This document shows, in pieces, positions 13,746 to 14,333 of a DNA stretch of 14,333 nucleotides. The stretch covers positions 1 through 14,333 of the forward strand of contig JAZNLR010000006.1 in assembly GCA_045579195.1 (NCBI GenBank), given 5' to 3'. This DNA is from JAZNLR01 sp045579195. Lineage in GTDB: Bacteria > Bacillota > Clostridia > Christensenellales > CAMQZB01. A program made the translations under genes and the position numbers. A model generated the notes under the pieces. The model did not search any database. It was not told the origin of the DNA and saw nothing but the letters and a program-made list of their open reading frames with translations. Position 1 is the first letter of the stretch; every line of letters begins with the position of its first letter.

Positions 13746-14333
13746 TTAATTTCTGTTAAAGTTAATCAAACATCCTGCCTGAATAATCTTGCGCTCATCT
13801 TCCGTCAAGGGATCCATCGTCAACAAAATCTCCGAAATAATGCCGTCCCGAATCAGTTTTGCAGGAATCTCTTTTGCACCCATTTGCAGCTTTCCAAGCA
13901 CATCCTCGATGAAGACAAAATCTCCAACTTCAAAACAATTTTCTGAAATTCTTAAGGGCAACATTCCCCAGTTGATCAAGTTGCTGCGATAGCGCTTGGT
14001 GGCGTACTCAACTGCGATGTTTGCAAGGCCTCCTAATACACGTTGGCAAGACGCCGCCTGTTCACGCGCAGAACCGTCGCCCGGCTTATTTGCAAAGACG
14101 AAGCTTCCGATCTCTGTTTCCTCAGCACTTGCTCCACAGAGTTCCAATGCGTTTTCAAATGCTGTGTCAAGCGCTTTTCCTTCTTGACGCAACAGTTCTT
14201 GCGCTTTCGTCGCTTTTGCGCGAGAGACGTACTTCGGGTCCTTCCTGGAAAGTGCAAATTCCGCAAGACGAAGTGGATTGGAGCGGTAAGACGAGGTCTC
14301 CCCCGAAGGAAGTCGGAGGCCAAGCGGTCTTAG
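13746..14333 (-). CDS. Aconitase-family hydratase, C-terminal part (cut by the window edge)
   Basis: The open frame continues to the window edge without a start, giving the last 195 residues of an aconitase-superfamily protein. The visible part begins near SGETSSYRSNPLRLAEF and includes the swivel domain with GDGSAREQAASCQRVLGG, then TKRYRSNLINWGMLPL and VGDFVFIED. Canonical aconitases read GSSREHAA at this place; here it is GSAREQAA, so the first Ser and the Arg are kept while the next Ser and the His are replaced. That form is found in the YbhJ-like hydratase branch, whose substrate is not well established, so I call it a hydratase rather than aconitase. The TTG at 14192 is not its start, because homologous sequence continues upstream. 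A terminator follows. Confidence 0.85.
   Translation of the reverse strand, partial: LRPLGLRLPSGETSSYRSNPLRLAEFALSRKDPKYVSRAKATKAQELLRQEGKALDTAFENALELCGASAEETEIGSFVFANKPGDGSAREQAASCQRVLGGLANIAVEYATKRYRSNLINWGMLPLRISENCFEVGDFVFIEDVLGKLQMGAKEIPAKLIRDGIISEILLTMDPLTEDERKIIQAGCLINFNRN

Overview
The window looks like chromosomal DNA of an anaerobic, moderately AT-rich Firmicute, most likely a spore-forming member of the Clostridia. This rests on a YlbJ-type sporulation membrane protein next to the tRNA acetate ligase TmcAL (both lie in the ylb region of Bacillus), strong AGGAGG-like ribosome binding sites, occasional TTG starts, and an oxygen-sensitive ferredoxin-linked indolepyruvate oxidoreductase. 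The species cannot be named from this sequence alone. No RNA gene, insertion sequence, CRISPR array or phage gene was seen.

Layout. At the left edge, on the minus strand, is the N-terminal part of phosphate acetyltransferase (1-706). It is divergent, across a 174-base intergenic region, from tmcAL (881-2065) and ylbJ (2105-3061) on the plus strand. A strong intrinsic-terminator hairpin after tmcAL runs into the start codon of ylbJ. ylbJ then converges on, and overlaps by 4 bases, the last gene of a long minus-strand gene train.

That train, read from 13584 down to 3058, has twelve genes: paaK copy 2, iorA, iorB, paaK copy 1, a tandem-ACT protein, alr, a 5-formyl-THF cyclo-ligase, an unknown membrane protein, rsmD, coaD, a DAHP synthase and pheA. 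Every junction is an overlap or a gap of at most 39 bases. The only good promoter I found is a TTGCAT-17-TAAAAT site with an extended -10 just before the first paaK. Upstream of it, behind a strong terminator, is the C-terminal part of an aconitase-family hydratase (13746-14333, cut by the window edge).

How the genes fit together. The upstream half (two aryl-CoA ligases around an arylpyruvate:ferredoxin oxidoreductase, plus an ACT sensor) interconverts arylacetates, aryl-acetyl-CoAs and arylpyruvates. The downstream end makes aromatic amino acids de novo (DAHP synthase, prephenate dehydratase). Both halves meet at phenylpyruvate. The operon could therefore serve salvage of arylacetates into aromatic amino acids, or fermentation of aromatic amino acids. 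The sequence does not fix the direction. Between the halves lie housekeeping genes for D-alanine, folate one-carbon repair, 16S rRNA methylation and coenzyme A. The CoA gene is a plausible functional partner, because both PaaK and Ior use CoA.
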